NCBI GenBank assembly: GCA_963693365.1
Contig: CAVNZM010000001.1
Location: 9,796,001 to 9,860,000 of the forward strand
Source: Amoebidium appalachense
Lineage: Eukaryota; Ichthyosporea
Length of the DNA stretch: 64,000 nt
Direction: 5' to 3'
Positions within the stretch are counted from its first letter, which is position 1. Every line of letters begins with the position of its first letter. Under the pieces are notes generated by a model. The model was not told the origin of the DNA and made no database searches. It worked only from the letters and a program-made list of their open reading frames with translations. Position numbers and translations under genes: made by a program. Below are positions 45,834 through 55,068 of this stretch, in pieces.

Positions 45834-47127
45834 ACTCGGTGAGTTGCAGTGCCCAGCGTGCGAGACGGCCAGCGGGTTCTTCTTTTGTCATGAGGAAACG
45901 TAGTGTGTTGTGATCGGTGATAACGGTGAAACGTTGGCCATATACGTACGGGCGAAATTGTTGAATGGCGTGCAGCACAGCAAGACATTCGAGTTCGGTG
46001 GGTGCATAGTTTTTTTCGGCACCGTGTAGCGCACGGCTTGTGTATGCTATCGGATGTTCTGCACCGTCTTCATGTATTTGGTATAGCACAGCACCTATTC
46101 CACGCATACTGCCATCACACGCAATGTAGAATGGAAGATTAAAATCGGGGTGTGCGACAATGGGGTCTGAAATAAGCACCTGTTTCAGTGAATCAAATGC
46201 TTGCTGGCAATCATCTGTCCATTTCCACGGTGTGCCTTTTACTAGTAATTCACGGAGGGGGGCGGCTGTCTGCGAAAGCTGAGGGATAAGGCGGCGGTAG
46301 TGATTCACAAAACCAATGAATGCTTGTATGTCTTTCACATTCTGCGGTGTGGGCCAGCTTTTTACCGCGTCTAGTTTCTGTGGATCTGCACGTACACCGT
46401 AGCCAGAGACTAGGTGGCCGAGATATACAACCTGAGATAACGCCCATGCGCATTTTTCCAAATTTAGGCGCACACCGTGTTGGGCTAAGCGATCGAACAC
46501 CAGATTTAAATGTTGCAGATGCTCTTCAAACGTTTTGCTGTATACGATAATATCATCAAGGTAAACAGCAGCGCATTTCCAGTTCAGACCATGCATGACG
46601 ATATTCATTAAGCGTTGGTAAAAAGCTGGGGCATTAGTTAAGCCAAAAGGCATAGCAACAAATTGAAAGTGACCTTCTGGGGTAGTAAATGCAGTGTATT
46701 TTCGATCTTCGGGCGCGATTAAGCATTGCCAATATCCGGATTTCGCATCTAGGCATGTGAAATATTTCGCACCGGACAGAGCATCGAGTGCATCGTCCAC
46801 TCTCGGCATGTAGTAGATCGTGCGCTTAGTCTTATTGTTAATTTGGCGAGCGTCATAACATGTCCTTAGCTTATTGGTGTTTTTCTTTTTAACGATTACG
46901 ATTGGACTATTGTATTCGCTCGTTGACGGCTCGATGACACCATGTTTCAGCATTTCCGAAATTTCTTTCGCTATCACTTCTCGTTCGATGCGTGCGTAGC
47001 GTCTGAATTTTGCTGTGGTGGGTGTGTCATCTGTGAGAATAATGTGGTGGAAAATACCCATTGCTTCTGTCATAGACCCCACAACTTGTGTATTCGTAAG
47101 TTCGCGGTACTCGGAAAGTAGTTGCAC
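45580..47127 (-). CDS. Gypsy reverse transcriptase and RNase H
   Basis: The 515-codon frame holds the RT core: LDAKSGYWQ near 125, FGLTNAPAFYQ near 161 and the YLDD active site at 189-192. The connection domain includes YLGHLVSGYG and FIGFVNHYRR. RNase H has Asp338 in CDGSMRGIGAVL, acidic residues near 378-380 and Asp405 in TDHNTLRFL, and ends in PDALSR. No ATG-led start is expected, since it is translated as part of Pol. The upstream frame is offset by one base at a 7-base G/C run (47146-47152). The frame is otherwise free of stops, which argues for a fairly recent copy. Confidence 0.93.
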   Translation of the reverse strand: MQLLSEYRELTNTQVVGSMTEAMGIFHHIILTDDTPTTAKFRRYARIEREVIAKEISEMLKHGVIEPSTSEYNSPIVIVKKKNTNKLRTCYDARQINNKTKRTIYYMPRVDDALDALSGAKYFTCLDAKSGYWQCLIAPEDRKYTAFTTPEGHFQFVAMPFGLTNAPAFYQRLMNIVMHGLNWKCAAVYLDDIIVYSKTFEEHLQHLNLVFDRLAQHGVRLNLEKCAWALSQVVYLGHLVSGYGVRADPQKLDAVKSWPTPQNVKDIQAFIGFVNHYRRLIPQLSQTAAPLRELLVKGTPWKWTDDCQQAFDSLKQVLISDPIVAHPDFNLPFYIACDGSMRGIGAVLYQIHEDGAEHPIAYTSRALHGAEKNYAPTELECLAVLHAIQQFRPYVYGQRFTVITDHNTLRFLMTKEEPAGRLARWALQLTEYDFDIVHRPGRLHVVPDALSRQSKFPAAVPTAPTHPPPTAPTHSRCNSRTECDCRLCTPLPTLTYVPTCPAKFTHAHPAKWFPF

Positions 47128-47140
47128 AAGTCGAGCGCGG

Positions 47141-47601
47141 TCAACGGGGGGGCAAATGTTTCATATCTTTTTCTCCTAGGGCAACAATCTCTTCATGCGT
47201 CATTGTGGTGCGTGGATCAAAGAAAAGTGTGTCATTTTCACCTTCATAGTCAAATTCCATTGGTCGGTTATCATGCGCGGGGTCCAATCCGGAATTTTCG
47301 AAACTTCGGAAGTTTTGGGGCGGGGGCACATCTTGGCGTGTTTTGGTGCGGGCGTGTGTGGAAGCAACGACTTTGGGCAGCGGAATATTGTACCGCATCT
47401 CTGTGTCTGGGCCTGGAGGAGGGGTGGTGCTCCATTGATCATGTATAGCGTCTAATAGCGCTTGTTGTTGCGGGGTGGGGTTGTTGGGGTCTATATCCAC
47501 AAGTAAATCAGGTATAGGTAGCACACTTTCAACTTCACCTGGTGTAATGTAACCCATGAGCTGACGTTTGCTTAATTTAATTGGGTGGTTTGTGAGATTC
47601 A
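47141..47601 (-). CDS. Gypsy Pol segment between protease and RT
   Basis: An open frame on the minus strand with MNLTNHPIKLSKRQLMGYI near its start, the segment that normally follows protease in gypsy Pol. Acidic and Pro-rich sequence continues up to RT. Its left end meets the RT frame with a one-base offset at a homopolymer. Its right end is cut at 47602 by the 13.6-kb insertion. The phase is the same as that of the protease frame beyond the insertion. Confidence 0.8.
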
Positions 47602-47602
47602 T

Positions 47603-48640
47603 CATCAGCAAAGATCACCCCCCATCCGAAACCTGTCCTGTACGACTTTAGGACGTCCTATCGTCGTTAATATATCTAAAAGATAGCTTAGGACGGGTTT
47701 AGGATAACCCGGAATTTCAGGATGGCAAGGCGTCTGAAACACATCCCATATATATTAAATACGTCTGGCATGGATTCAAGACAGTGGACATCTTAAAGAC
47801 GTAGTAAAGTCGTCTGAAAAGATGTCATACAGACACCTGGAAGTGCACTTATACCCATCAGCACAAGTCCGGATGTCCTTAACCCCCCTTTAAATTGTCC
47901 GATGGGTTGCGGATGCATACGGGATATATTAAAGACGTCTTTCGAATTTTCTGGTCTATTACGTCTTAAAGATATCCTGGACGGATTGAGGACATATTGT
48001 TATCATCCCGGAACATGGTGTAGTTAACAGATGTCCTAAAGACGTCTGCACTCATTCTACAGGATGTCTATGAGAGATACCGATACATATTATATAGATG
48101 TGTGTAAGATGCATTATACACGCAAGTAAGTTGACACAAGGCGCTCGTGGGATGGGCGTAGAGATATGTTAAAGATGTAGTGCGGAGATCTTAGTACAAT
48201 CTTTATCCTCTCTTAATCCCGTATGGCCATGCAACATTTGCGAAACGAACTGATTGCGTTAGGATGTGCACAGGATGTCGTCAGGATATATCACAGCTAG
48301 GCAGTGGATCATCTAAGGAGATCTTTGGAGAGTTCTTTTGTAGCACTATTGGCCATCCCAATTATATCTTCAAGACAGGCCATGTCTGTGCATGTGATAT
48401 GCTAACGCAATCTTAGGCAAGTATTGGTGATACCTTTCTGCGATCTTCACGCCCTATTTGGGGTAGCTTAAAGATGTTCAGAGTTGCAATTAGGTATTGT
48501 GTTAGGATTACTTTAGGACCTCTTTAAGGGTTTAATGGGATCGATTTGGATGATCTTTAAGTGTTCCCTGGGATACAAAAGCAAAGCACGTATCGCTAAC
48601 GAGCTCAGCCACGGCCTCTTTACCACCCTGTCAATGCCGA
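47603..48640 (+). repeat. Left subterminal repeat region of the insertion
   Basis: Non-coding DNA packed with variants of AGGACGTCC, AAAGACGTCT and GGATGTCCT in both orientations, at least a dozen within 1 kb. Dense subterminal words near TIRs are typical transposase-binding regions in several DNA transposon superfamilies. Confidence 0.7.
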
Positions 48641-48675
48641 TTACCCAGGACCACGTTCCGTGATGCGAGGGTTAG

Positions 48676-49065
48676 CTCAATATATACGGCGGGAAAAGGG
48701 ATTGCGCATTTGACTTCTTCACCCACCTCCCAAGCTACGACCCATGCGCGTCGGAAAACATTCAGAAAGCAGACAAAGAACGTAAAGTGTCTGCTAAGAA
48801 TGCGTGCGCCACACGTTGTCGTGTACGCATCAGCAAGGCAAAAGAGTTCCTCGCAAAGTTGGAAAACGATGCTACGAGCGTGATAGACACGGACACGAAG
48901 GAACCAATGTTTTCTGGTGAGAAACTGCTCGAGCGCAAACGCCGATGCGAGATGGAAATCGAGCTCTTCTGCGAACTGTTCGCGCTGGCGGAAGGTCGTG
49001 CATACGACCCCGTAAGCGACAAGTGGGAACCAACCCCACAGGTGTCGGACCAAACCGATGCCTAA
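48676..49065 (+). CDS. LINE ORF1 remnant
   Basis: A frame open from a TAG at 48673 to a stop at 49063-49065 encodes about 129 residues rich in Lys, Glu and Cys, with no ATG near its start. The 3' end overlaps the ORF2 start by eight bases. No zinc knuckle or RRM could be recognised. It may be the C-terminal end of a truncated ORF1. Confidence 0.5.
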   Translation, partial: LNIYGGKRDCAFDFFTHLPSYDPCASENIQKADKERKVSAKNACATRCRVRISKAKEFLAKLENDATSVIDTDTKEPMFSGEKLLERKRRCEMEIELFCELFALAEGRAYDPVSDKWEPTPQVSDQTDA

Positions 49066-51397
49066 TTTATCCTTCTTCTTCTGGAATGCTCGGACACTGG
49101 GCCCCCAAAAGGGCCTCCCCCCCGGGACACTCGACGATAAAATCAGCTACATACAACAACAGACAAACAACCACACGTTTACAGTGATTTGCGAAACACA
49201 GTTTAAAAACCACCACAAATTCAACTCTACATTGGTCGACACATCCACACACCCCGGTTACGCGAAAAACCGAGGCATTATTGTACTTGCCGCACCACAC
49301 GTGAGAGTGAAGTGCAAACCGGTAGCAAAAACGGAATTCTCGGTTTCTATAGAGTTTCTTTCTAATGTTTTTACTTTTGTATATTACCCACCATCTATGT
49401 CGGTTGTCGAATTGACTCACGAGTTGTCACAGTTACCAATGTCCACTGTTATTTTAGGTGATTTTAACACGCGACTCCACCACACAGACACACTGCAAGT
49501 GAGTGTCGGGTACCCATCTAAGCCCCCGGAGCGTGCTATCCCTTTAGCAAGGTATGTCCAAAGTCACACTTTGCGGTTCCCTCAAATATCCCATGCCCAC
49601 AACACCGACTGCGGAGTGGCCTTTTGGCCATCAACCATGTCAAAACTCTCTCTCCCTCCTAACCTCTCTAGGTCATCTGACCACTCTCCTATCCTTTTCC
49701 TACCTAAGATCTCCCTTGATCTGCTCCCCCCTCCCCCTCCCACCTTTCGCCTCCGTCTATCCCAGCTTAAGTCACAGTGGGGTAGAGTTGATGTATGTGT
49801 ATGCTATGCTACGAAACACCCTATATATATGCGCCTATTAGAATCTGCACAAGCCAGGCCAGATTCACATCTCGTACTAGATACATGCACTAACTTTATT
49901 GTTGATGATTTGATAGATCTCGGTGATTATGCTGGCGGTGGTAGGAAGGAATACCCCGATGCTCTCTTGTTACCAAACACCACTCCCGCTAGACTAGGTG
50001 AACCCCTGTCTCAAAAGGAAAGCTTGCGCCGGCTTGCTAGTATGAATCGATTTGGCCCCCCTGCTCGTATTATTGGTGATACCACTGGAGACCCCCTCAT
50101 AGACTCTGATAAGTATTTCTCGGAACTGTTTAAAGATAGGACCCCCGCTCAGAAACCTATTGTGTGGCCTGTAGACCCATCTATCCCCATAGAATCGATC
50201 CTCCCCTTTTTCAGTCCCGATGCCATATGGTCTGTGATATCTAGTTATAGCTCTAGTAAGTCTTGTGGACCTGATGGACTCCCTGCTGGGTTTCTTAAAA
50301 TCCTTGTTCCCTCCTACCCACAAAAGGAAAGTGATCGTGCTATTAAACCTGATCTTACTATCATGTTAAGCTCTCTCTTTTCTTGGTGTGTTAAATGTGG
50401 ACATGTCCCTGTCCCGTCATCTTGGTTAGATACCTTAGTGATCCCCATAGTTAAGAAGGACTCTGAGGGCCCCATATCATCCTTTCGCCCCATTACACTA
50501 ACCCAGGTTGTTCGTAGATTCTTTGAAGCTTGCTTACTTAGGTTATTTGCACATCACCCTAGGTTTCAATCTATTCTTCACATACACCCATGCCAATCCG
50601 CTTTTCGTAAAAACAATTCATGTTATGTTCAAATAATGGCACTGCACGATTCTATGCAAGTTGGTGCACAATATGTTGGCTTTATTGATTGGAAAACTGC
50701 TTACGATTCTGTCTCCCCTGGTCTCCTATGGGAAAAGCTTGCTGCACGGGGTGTACCACACTGCATTGGTGTTCTGTTAGAAGCACTCTTGTCTCAAACC
50801 TATGGTAGAGCTGTGGTTAATGGGCATCTTTCATATGGTTTTGCTCGTACTAGAGGTCTCTTGCAGGGTTCATTGCTTAGCCCCTTTTTGTTTAACCTAT
50901 TTATAGATGATTTGGCTGTCAAGATTTACGCCGAAAACGATGACCCTATTAATAACTTTCCGCCTGCACTTCTCTATGCTGATGATCTGTCCCTCCTTGC
51001 CCGTACCCCTAGACGCCTGCAAAGATTGTTCGATGTAGTGTCAGAGTGGTGCAAGGCAAACCTTATGATCCTTAACATAGACAAATGTGGTGTTCTTGTA
51101 CCTGATATAGCTAACAATTTACACACATTTACATTATCATCTAAACCTGTACCTATAGTTCCAGAATACAAATATCTTGGTGTTCCGGTTGATTCTGTTG
51201 GTGTTATGTTTCCCCATATGGTCGAAAAGAGGGTAGAGTTGGCTCGTAAGCGGTTAGCTTTCTTCTCGGCTAATATTTTTAAAGACACACCCCTCCATCC
51301 TTCTATTAGACTTACATTTATTCGCACTTTTGTCTTCCCGGCATGTGAATATGGTTTACCCCCTTCTCGCCGCTTGGATCAAGAAAGAGAGAACTAG
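49058..51397 (+). CDS. LINE ORF2: apurinic-type endonuclease and reverse transcriptase
   Basis: The 779-codon frame starts with an exonuclease-endonuclease-phosphatase domain: WNARTL (9-14), Glu46 in CETQ, GDFN (134-137) and SDHSPI (207-212). The RT follows: KSCGPDGLPAGF near 401, SSFRPITL near 474, FIDWKTAYD (542-550), LLQGSLLSPFLFN near 601 and the YADD active site at 640-643. It nicks target DNA and primes reverse transcription there. The reading frame fails near 51340-51370, close to a C-run, and the homologous protein continues in another frame. Confidence 0.93.
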   Translation: MPNLSFFFWNARTLGPQKGLPPGTLDDKISYIQQQTNNHTFTVICETQFKNHHKFNSTLVDTSTHPGYAKNRGIIVLAAPHVRVKCKPVAKTEFSVSIEFLSNVFTFVYYPPSMSVVELTHELSQLPMSTVILGDFNTRLHHTDTLQVSVGYPSKPPERAIPLARYVQSHTLRFPQISHAHNTDCGVAFWPSTMSKLSLPPNLSRSSDHSPILFLPKISLDLLPPPPPTFRLRLSQLKSQWGRVDVCVCYATKHPIYMRLLESAQARPDSHLVLDTCTNFIVDDLIDLGDYAGGGRKEYPDALLLPNTTPARLGEPLSQKESLRRLASMNRFGPPARIIGDTTGDPLIDSDKYFSELFKDRTPAQKPIVWPVDPSIPIESILPFFSPDAIWSVISSYSSSKSCGPDGLPAGFLKILVPSYPQKESDRAIKPDLTIMLSSLFSWCVKCGHVPVPSSWLDTLVIPIVKKDSEGPISSFRPITLTQVVRRFFEACLLRLFAHHPRFQSILHIHPCQSAFRKNNSCYVQIMALHDSMQVGAQYVGFIDWKTAYDSVSPGLLWEKLAARGVPHCIGVLLEALLSQTYGRAVVNGHLSYGFARTRGLLQGSLLSPFLFNLFIDDLAVKIYAENDDPINNFPPALLYADDLSLLARTPRRLQRLFDVVSEWCKANLMILNIDKCGVLVPDIANNLHTFTLSSKPVPIVPEYKYLGVPVDSVGVMFPHMVEKRVELARKRLAFFSANIFKDTPLHPSIRLTFIRTFVFPACEYGLPPSRRLDQEREN

Positions 51398-52260
51398 AGC
51401 GCTTAAACCCTTGGCAAATTTCCTTGAAGCAGAAGTTGCCTCCTTTCTATCTAACAACTGTTGTAAACCTGGGCCTGTAACGCTCTCGATATATGGTCTG
51501 GTCCCAATAGCTGCTAGAGTATCCTATCTCGCGCTGAAATTCAATAAGCACATAAGCCGCTTAAAGAAGTATTTGCCCTCCCACCCTCTCTTCTCTATCC
51601 GACCTGTCCCCTCCTCACCTCTCCCCCTCTTTCCTCCCCTCTCTCTCCCCTTCTCCCCTGGGCACAAATACAAATAAACCCCGCAATAGTGTGTGTGTGA
51701 CTTTGGACTGCCACTTACTTATTAAACATGTACACAATCACAAGATAATCACGCAATATAACAAATGGAAAAAGATACCACACGACACTAGACCCGATGA
51801 AAGCATACACCTTGAAAAACTAAGCCTTATGTCTCGTTTTATATATACTGACCGCCTCAACCATATTGCCAAATATGGCACTCGCAAGTGTATAACACCT
51901 AAATACATATTACCTTCCTGTAGAACTGGTCTTTCTCTAGCTGATGGTATTATTGATCAATTACCACGCTTTTACTGTACACGTGCTATACAGTGGAGAT
52001 CTAATAAGTATAAGGTGGCATCATTTGCATGCCCAAACAACACACACACACACCAGTTTAACCGGTCATGTATCGCCAAATGTAGTTTGATAGACCACAT
52101 AATACCGCAACACACACACGTCACATTCACAACAGACACCCAGAAAGATAGCCTACCTGTAAATTACAACATCCTTGATTTTATACTAAACACGCGTAAC
52201 TACGACCTGTTTATTAGATGTATTGATTGGCTTGAGAAACACATCACTACAAAATTATAG
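51330..52260 (+). pseudogene. Frameshifted C-terminal part of LINE ORF2
   Basis: Coding resemblance continues at 51330-51677 and again at 51691-52260 in yet another frame. FLSNNC, SIYGLVPIAAR and LPSHPLF lie in the first part. A Cys/His cluster (C-x3 to 8-H spacing near FAC...NRSCIAKC) and the C-terminal end WLEKHITTKL lie in the second. The blocks recur in the LINE relic at 41.1-41.9 kb, which supports the assignment. Confidence 0.75.
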
Positions 52261-52264
52261 CGCA

Positions 52265-52331
<67 letters not shown>

Positions 52332-52363
52332 CCAGCTGATACCGAGTGTCCCGAGGGGAGCCC

Positions 52364-52394
<31 letters not shown>

Positions 52395-53089
52395 CGGGGG
52401 AACCCCAACTAATTGATTTCTCCTTGTAGTCTTTATGGTGTCTCGTAGAGAAAGTAAACCCTGATATATAGTCACCACCCGACATCTATGTACGTGATCA
52501 TGATATACCGCTGAGGGGATATTCCGAGCAAAACCCCCCCCCCCATACCTGAGACTGGTTCTCTTTGCCTCGAGTAAACAGCGTAAACCCCATAGATTAC
52601 TCCAACGTTTTTGATTGGTTGTTTTTTAGGATCGAATTTCACACAGCATTCACATTGAAGGCGTCACAAGGTCACGCTTTTATTGAAACATGAAACATGA
52701 AGGCGTCGCGCAGGTGCGTGCGAGATGATAGCCAATGGAAACAAAGATTTACTGGAGGAGTGCAAAACAGAATCCGAAGCACTGTTATCTTACAATCATG
52801 ATCCGTATAATGTAAGTAAAACTGGGGCATTCAACTGCCAAATACAGAAGTTTTAGTTGTAATAATATTTAAGGTACCTATAAATTAGGCGAGATACTTT
52901 GGCAAACGGTGCAATGCCTGCGCGGAGCAAGTGGCCGGTGCGTTGAATTTACCCTAAATAAACACATTAAAAAATAAAAAATAAAAAAATGCACAAAAAA
53001 CGCAAAAAAACGCAAAGATATATATCGCATACCTTACGAAGCTCCTAAGAATATCCTCACGCTATACTAGAGCTATACTTACTATTCTG
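52395..53089. other. Insertion interior, no gene seen
   Basis: Unique AT-rich sequence between the LINE A-run and the unassigned ORF. A short C-run near 52535 and A-rich words near 52970-53020 are the only features. Confidence 0.5.
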
Positions 53090-53557
53090 TCAGTACGTCC
53101 TGAATAAATACGCCAACCATACCTGAAACTGCAGTGCGGATCGCCGACCATAAAACTCCTTACACCCCACCACCCTAAGATACACTCCCTCCTCACCTTC
53201 TTGCAGTCGAATATAGCAGCTGTTCAAGTTGTATGGGAATATTTTTCTTTTCACTGGAAGAGGCAGATCTCCCCGTGGAGTCCCCCGTGCTTCAGCAGGC
53301 GTTAAGCCCGCTAGGAACAACTGCAGCTGTAGCGGCAGGAACTTAAGGCAATTGCCACGTCCTTCAAGCCTGGGGCTGGGGTCGAAGTTCCCTTCTGATG
53401 CAAAATAGGCATCCAGCTTTGCAAGGTGCAGGCCTTTCTTATCCTGCAAGCCTGTGTTTGGGACAAAAGGATTCGAGTAGATCAGAGTAATCTTCCGCAG
53501 CGCAGCGGCGGGCCCGCCGGGGAGAGGGGGGGGGGGGGGGGGGGGGTGAGCCATCAC
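53090..53557 (-). CDS. Unassigned protein-like ORF within the insertion
   Basis: The minus-strand frame of about 155 codons begins in a C/G-run. From ITLIYSNPFVPNTGL onward it reads like real protein: balanced hydrophobic, aromatic and charged residues, with no simple repeats. Notable blocks are GLHLAKLDAYFASEG, GNCLKFLPLQLQLFL and CYIRLQEGEEGVYL. It ends shortly after FQVWLAYLFRTY. A possible donor (CAG|GTATGG) lies 11 codons before the stop, so it may be an internal exon whose 5' side was swallowed by the C/G-run at 53522-53640. Family not recognised. Being the only non-LINE coding stretch in the insertion, it is the best candidate for a protein of that element, or for captured host sequence. 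Confidence 0.4.
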   Translation of the reverse strand: MMAHPPPPPPPLPGGPAAALRKITLIYSNPFVPNTGLQDKKGLHLAKLDAYFASEGNFDPSPRLEGRGNCLKFLPLQLQLFLAGLTPAEARGTPRGDLPLPVKRKIFPYNLNSCYIRLQEGEEGVYLRVVGCKEFYGRRSALQFQVWLAYLFRTY

Positions 53558-53595
53558 GTTTGATGCCTCCCCCCCCCCCCCCCCCCCTCCCCCCC

Positions 53596-53636
<41 letters not shown>

Positions 53637-53694
53637 TTTCCCCCCGTCCATTCGGAGGGTTTTGGCAGATATTGAGATTTTAGATTTTTCTTCT

Positions 53695-54168
53695 TGAAAT
53701 TCCCCGATCACGTCCCCCCGTCCGTCGGGAAAAAATCCTATGGACTCCCCCGTGTGTACTTTGCATTAACGTACCTTCCCATTGGGAAAACAAAAAAAAC
53801 TGCATCGAAATCCGTCCATTCTGAGGGTTTTTGCACGTTTCAAATCCCTCCACAACACATGCACACTATAGAATGACCCCCCCCCCCCCCCCTCTTGGAC
53901 CCCCCCTGATGGGCCCGGCAAATGCCCGTGGGGATGTGTGGGTGAACGTGGGCACTCCCCCCCAACCCCAACTACGTTTGGTGGTGAGAAAGTCAGCTAC
54001 TTGCTAAAGGAAAGGGTGTTTGGGTTTTTTGAATACGAAGGCTGGTACGTTGCATGCGGGACTGGAGAAAACACTGAAATCCCCCGATCATGCCCCCCCC
54101 CCCCCCCCCCCCCCCTCCGTCGGGAAAAAAATTCTACGGACTCCCCCGTGTGTACTTTGCATTAACAT
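53695..54168 (+). repeat. Direct repeat pair of ~80 bp
   Basis: The blocks at about 53695-53773 and 54077-54168 share CCCCGATCA, TCCGTCGGGAAAAAA and GGACTCCCCCGTGTGTACTT, then TGCATTAAC. The second has an expanded C-run in its middle. The DNA between them is unassigned. Confidence 0.75.
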
Positions 54169-54183
54169 GCACACATGCACACA

Positions 54184-54613
54184 CACGGTGCATCCCCCCC
54201 CTCCCCTTCCCTCTCAACTGAGCACATACACACACACATACATGCGCACACACACACACACACACGCACACACACACACACACGCACATGCACACATGCA
54301 CACATGCACGGACACGAATCCCCCCCCTTCCCCTTCCCTCTCCACCGAGCACATGCACACATGCACAGACATGCACACACACACACACACAACACACACG
54401 ATGCACACAGACATGCACACACCAACACAAACACACAACACACACACACGCACGCACACACACACACACACACATGCACACACACGGTGCATTTCCCCCA
54501 TCCCCTTCCCTCTCCACAAAGCACACACACACACACGTGCACACATGCACACACACGGTGCATCCCCCCTCTCTCCTTCCCTCTCAACTGAGCACATACA
54601 CACACACATACAT

Positions 54614-54651
<38 letters not shown>

Positions 54652-54853
54652 CACACACACATGCACACATGCACACATGCACGGACACGAATCCCCCCCC
54701 TTCCCCTTCCCTCTCCACCGAGCACATGCACACATGCACAGACATGCACACACACACACACACACACCACACACGATGCACACAGACATGCACACACACA
54801 CAAACACACAACACACACACACACATACACTGTGGCACACACACATACACACA

Positions 54854-54889
<36 letters not shown>

Positions 54890-55065
54890 CACACACACGG
54901 TGCATTTCCCCCCTCCCCTTCCCTCTCCACAGAGCACACACACACACACGTGCACACATGCACACACACGGTGCATCCCCCCTCTCCCCCCCTTCCCTTT
55001 CAACTGAGCACATACACACACAGACATGCACACACACACAACATATGCAGACATCCACACATCAG
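54184..55065 (+). repeat. CA-rich composite minisatellite, ~400-bp higher-order unit
   Basis: Two long copies (54184-54558 and 54559-54968) and the start of a third share the order GGTGCATCCCCCC, CAACTGAGCACATAC, ACGGACACGAATCC, CACCGAGCACATGC, GATGCACACAGAC and GGTGCATTTCC, separated by CA tracts of varying length. Confidence 0.8.
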
Positions 55066-55068
55066 ACA

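Larger units (their letters stand above)
48640..52394 (+). mobile_element. LINE (non-LTR retrotransposon) with AP-like endonuclease
   Basis: An ORF1 remnant, an endonuclease-RT ORF2, a 3' untranslated region with a CA microsatellite (52267-52330) and a 26-base A-run (about 52369-52394) that could be its poly-A tail. The 5' edge is not defined. At least two frameshifts in the 3' coding part make it inactive as read. Confidence 0.85.

Noticed and set aside
48631-49053. Minus-strand frame of 140 codons opposite the LINE 5' region
   Set aside because: It mirrors the LINE ORF1 remnant, which overlaps ORF2 in a natural way.
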